Under the pieces are notes generated by a model. That model was not told where the DNA came from. It did not search any database and saw only the letters and a program-made list of their open reading frames with translations. This document shows, piece after piece, positions 63,131 to 64,000 of a stretch of DNA of 64,000 nucleotides. This DNA is from Chaunax sp. Z400. Its lineage: Eukaryota > Chordata > Actinopteri > Lophiiformes > Chaunacidae. A program made the translations under genes and the position numbers. How positions within the stretch are numbered: the stretch's first letter is position 1; each line of letters begins with the position of its first letter. The stretch lies in assembly GCA_037577475.1 (NCBI GenBank), contig CM075184.1:16928594-16992593 (forward strand), in the 5' to 3' direction.

Positions 63131-64000
63131 ATCAACTGAAAAATGCATACTAATATATGAGAATAGAAAAGATCGCTGCAGTTATGTTTTGGTTAATGGT
63201 AGAGGAATGCTGTACTTTATGGCAAAAATTTCACAAATGGCCCCAAGAACCTTTTTGAAGAAAATCGTGTCAACAAGCTGTCCCTTTGTTTTGTAATAAT
63301 TTCTACTTAATAGCACAGTCATAAAAAGCCAGTATGTACTGTATGGGAGAATAGTCTATCGGTTTTCTTGCTATTTAAGCATTCAGATACCAATGGCTTG
63401 CAAAAGTAAAAGAATAATGTAATGTCTATTTTATTCTCAGGTCAATAGCTCACAGATCTTTTTTGTTACAGAAATCCATGTTTTAAACTCTTTTGTTTCT
63501 TGCAGGAGATGAGGTCTTTTTTTTCCAAACTTTAATTAATAACCGAATTTTTTTTTTTTAAATTGAATAACTTTAAAGTTGAAATGTTAATAAGGCATTG
63601 TTTCTGGGCATTCCAAAAGGGTAAATGATTTGTTGATTACTAGAAATCAGTTTTTTTGGGGGGGTCACAATCCCATTATACACTGACAAGGAGTGCATTG
63701 CAGGCATAATAATGGATGATAAAAAGAGTATTAGAGATTAAAAAAAAGAAACAACCTTCTGTATTTATGATAGATATGAGCATTTTTGGTGTTAAGTAGA
63801 TTGTTGCATTGGAAATGAATTTAAACAGTATGGTAGGTTGGAAAAACTTTGTGTACATTTAGCTTTTGTATTGTCCAACTTTAAGGCGCTTCATTTGATG
63901 TTGTCTTGGTCATTCCGATAGACTAGATTATGGACAGATAATTTATCTCAACTTTATTTCTGTCGTATTCTTAACTTCTTGGGAAATGTTCACCCAAATG

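Larger units (their letters stand above)
1..64000 (+). other. zfhx3: zfhx3 gene body, partial (5' part outside window)
   Basis: Seven coding exons on the + strand join in frame into 2698 residues ending at a TAA stop at 62856-62858. The partial protein carries about 15 zinc fingers of C2H2 or C2HC type and four homeodomains, in the order expected for the ZFHX3/ATBF1 family. Known family role: a nuclear sequence-specific transcription factor, mostly described as a repressor or context-dependent regulator in neuronal differentiation, myogenesis, circadian neurons and heart. Distinguishing ZFHX3 from ZFHX4 rests on recalled sequence: the finger and linker before homeodomain 3, the segment just after homeodomain 3, and the C-terminus all follow ZFHX3. 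The start codon, promoter and roughly the first 1000 residues lie upstream of base 1, and transcript termination may lie beyond base 64000. Which teleost ohnologue this is cannot be decided from the window. Confidence 0.93.
62859..64000 (+). other. zfhx3: zfhx3 3' untranslated region (start; end outside or undetermined)
   Basis: This is AT-rich sequence after the stop with many T runs, including a GTT/GTTTT-type repeat at about 63085-63130. An AATAAA occurs at 62932-62937 and an ATTAAA at 62959-62964, but both lie within 110 bases of the stop and are unlikely to be the main signal. I see no further AATAAA to base 64000. Mammalian ZFHX3 has a long 3' UTR, so it probably continues past the window. 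No other gene is seen. Confidence 0.8.

Noticed and set aside
1..64000. CRISPR arrays, operons, tRNA/rRNA genes, viral genes
   Set aside because: No regularly spaced repeats with unique spacers, no tRNA-like cloverleaf noticed, no viral coding region, and the whole window has vertebrate intron-exon structure.

Overview
The window is part of one vertebrate protein-coding gene on the + strand: the 3' three-fifths of zfhx3 (also called ATBF1), a giant transcription factor with many zinc fingers and four homeodomains. The organism is most likely a teleost fish. The introns are AT-rich, carry many CA/TG microsatellites, hold a decayed Tc1-like transposon with fish-type inverted ends, and hold short fragments that look like common teleost dispersed repeats. 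I assign zfhx3 rather than its paralogue zfhx4 from recall of both families. The block after the tenth zinc finger in this window, the linker before homeodomain 3, and the C-terminus (ending SIRL, against FRL in mammalian ZFHX3) all follow ZFHX3. I cannot tell which teleost duplicate (a or b) this is, and I cannot name the species.

Layout: 1-9836 is the 3' part of an intron. Seven coding exons follow, at 9837-10068, 40642-40749, 50437-50570, 51130-51330, 54397-54520, 55018-60576 and 61120-62858 (stop codon included). All six internal introns have GT-AG ends and the codon phases agree throughout. The joined exons total 8097 nt, giving 2698 residues and a TAA stop. By comparison with mammalian ZFHX3 these are probably exons 4 to 10. 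The N-terminal exons, start codon and promoter lie upstream of the window. The 3' UTR starts at 62859 and runs to or past the window edge.

The intron that follows the first exon is about 30.6 kb and the next is about 9.7 kb; the remaining introns are 0.5-3.1 kb. The introns contain no other gene that I can support. They do contain microsatellites, the Tc1-like relic (about 19784-20873), two or three short retroelement-like fragments, a perfect 20-bp hairpin, a G-quadruplex motif, and several blocks whose base composition and homeodomain/POU-like motifs suggest conserved regulatory DNA. That last point is inference and needs alignment.

There is no sign of a bacterial system, CRISPR array, operon or viral gene. 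The most informative observations are within zfhx3 itself. The Gly-rich site that expands in human SCA4 is only a short, impure Gly/Ala stretch here. A polyglutamine tract arose as two 14-codon units. A UG-repeat tract takes the place of the usual pyrimidine tract before one short exon. One exon starts with a regenerated donor-like motif.
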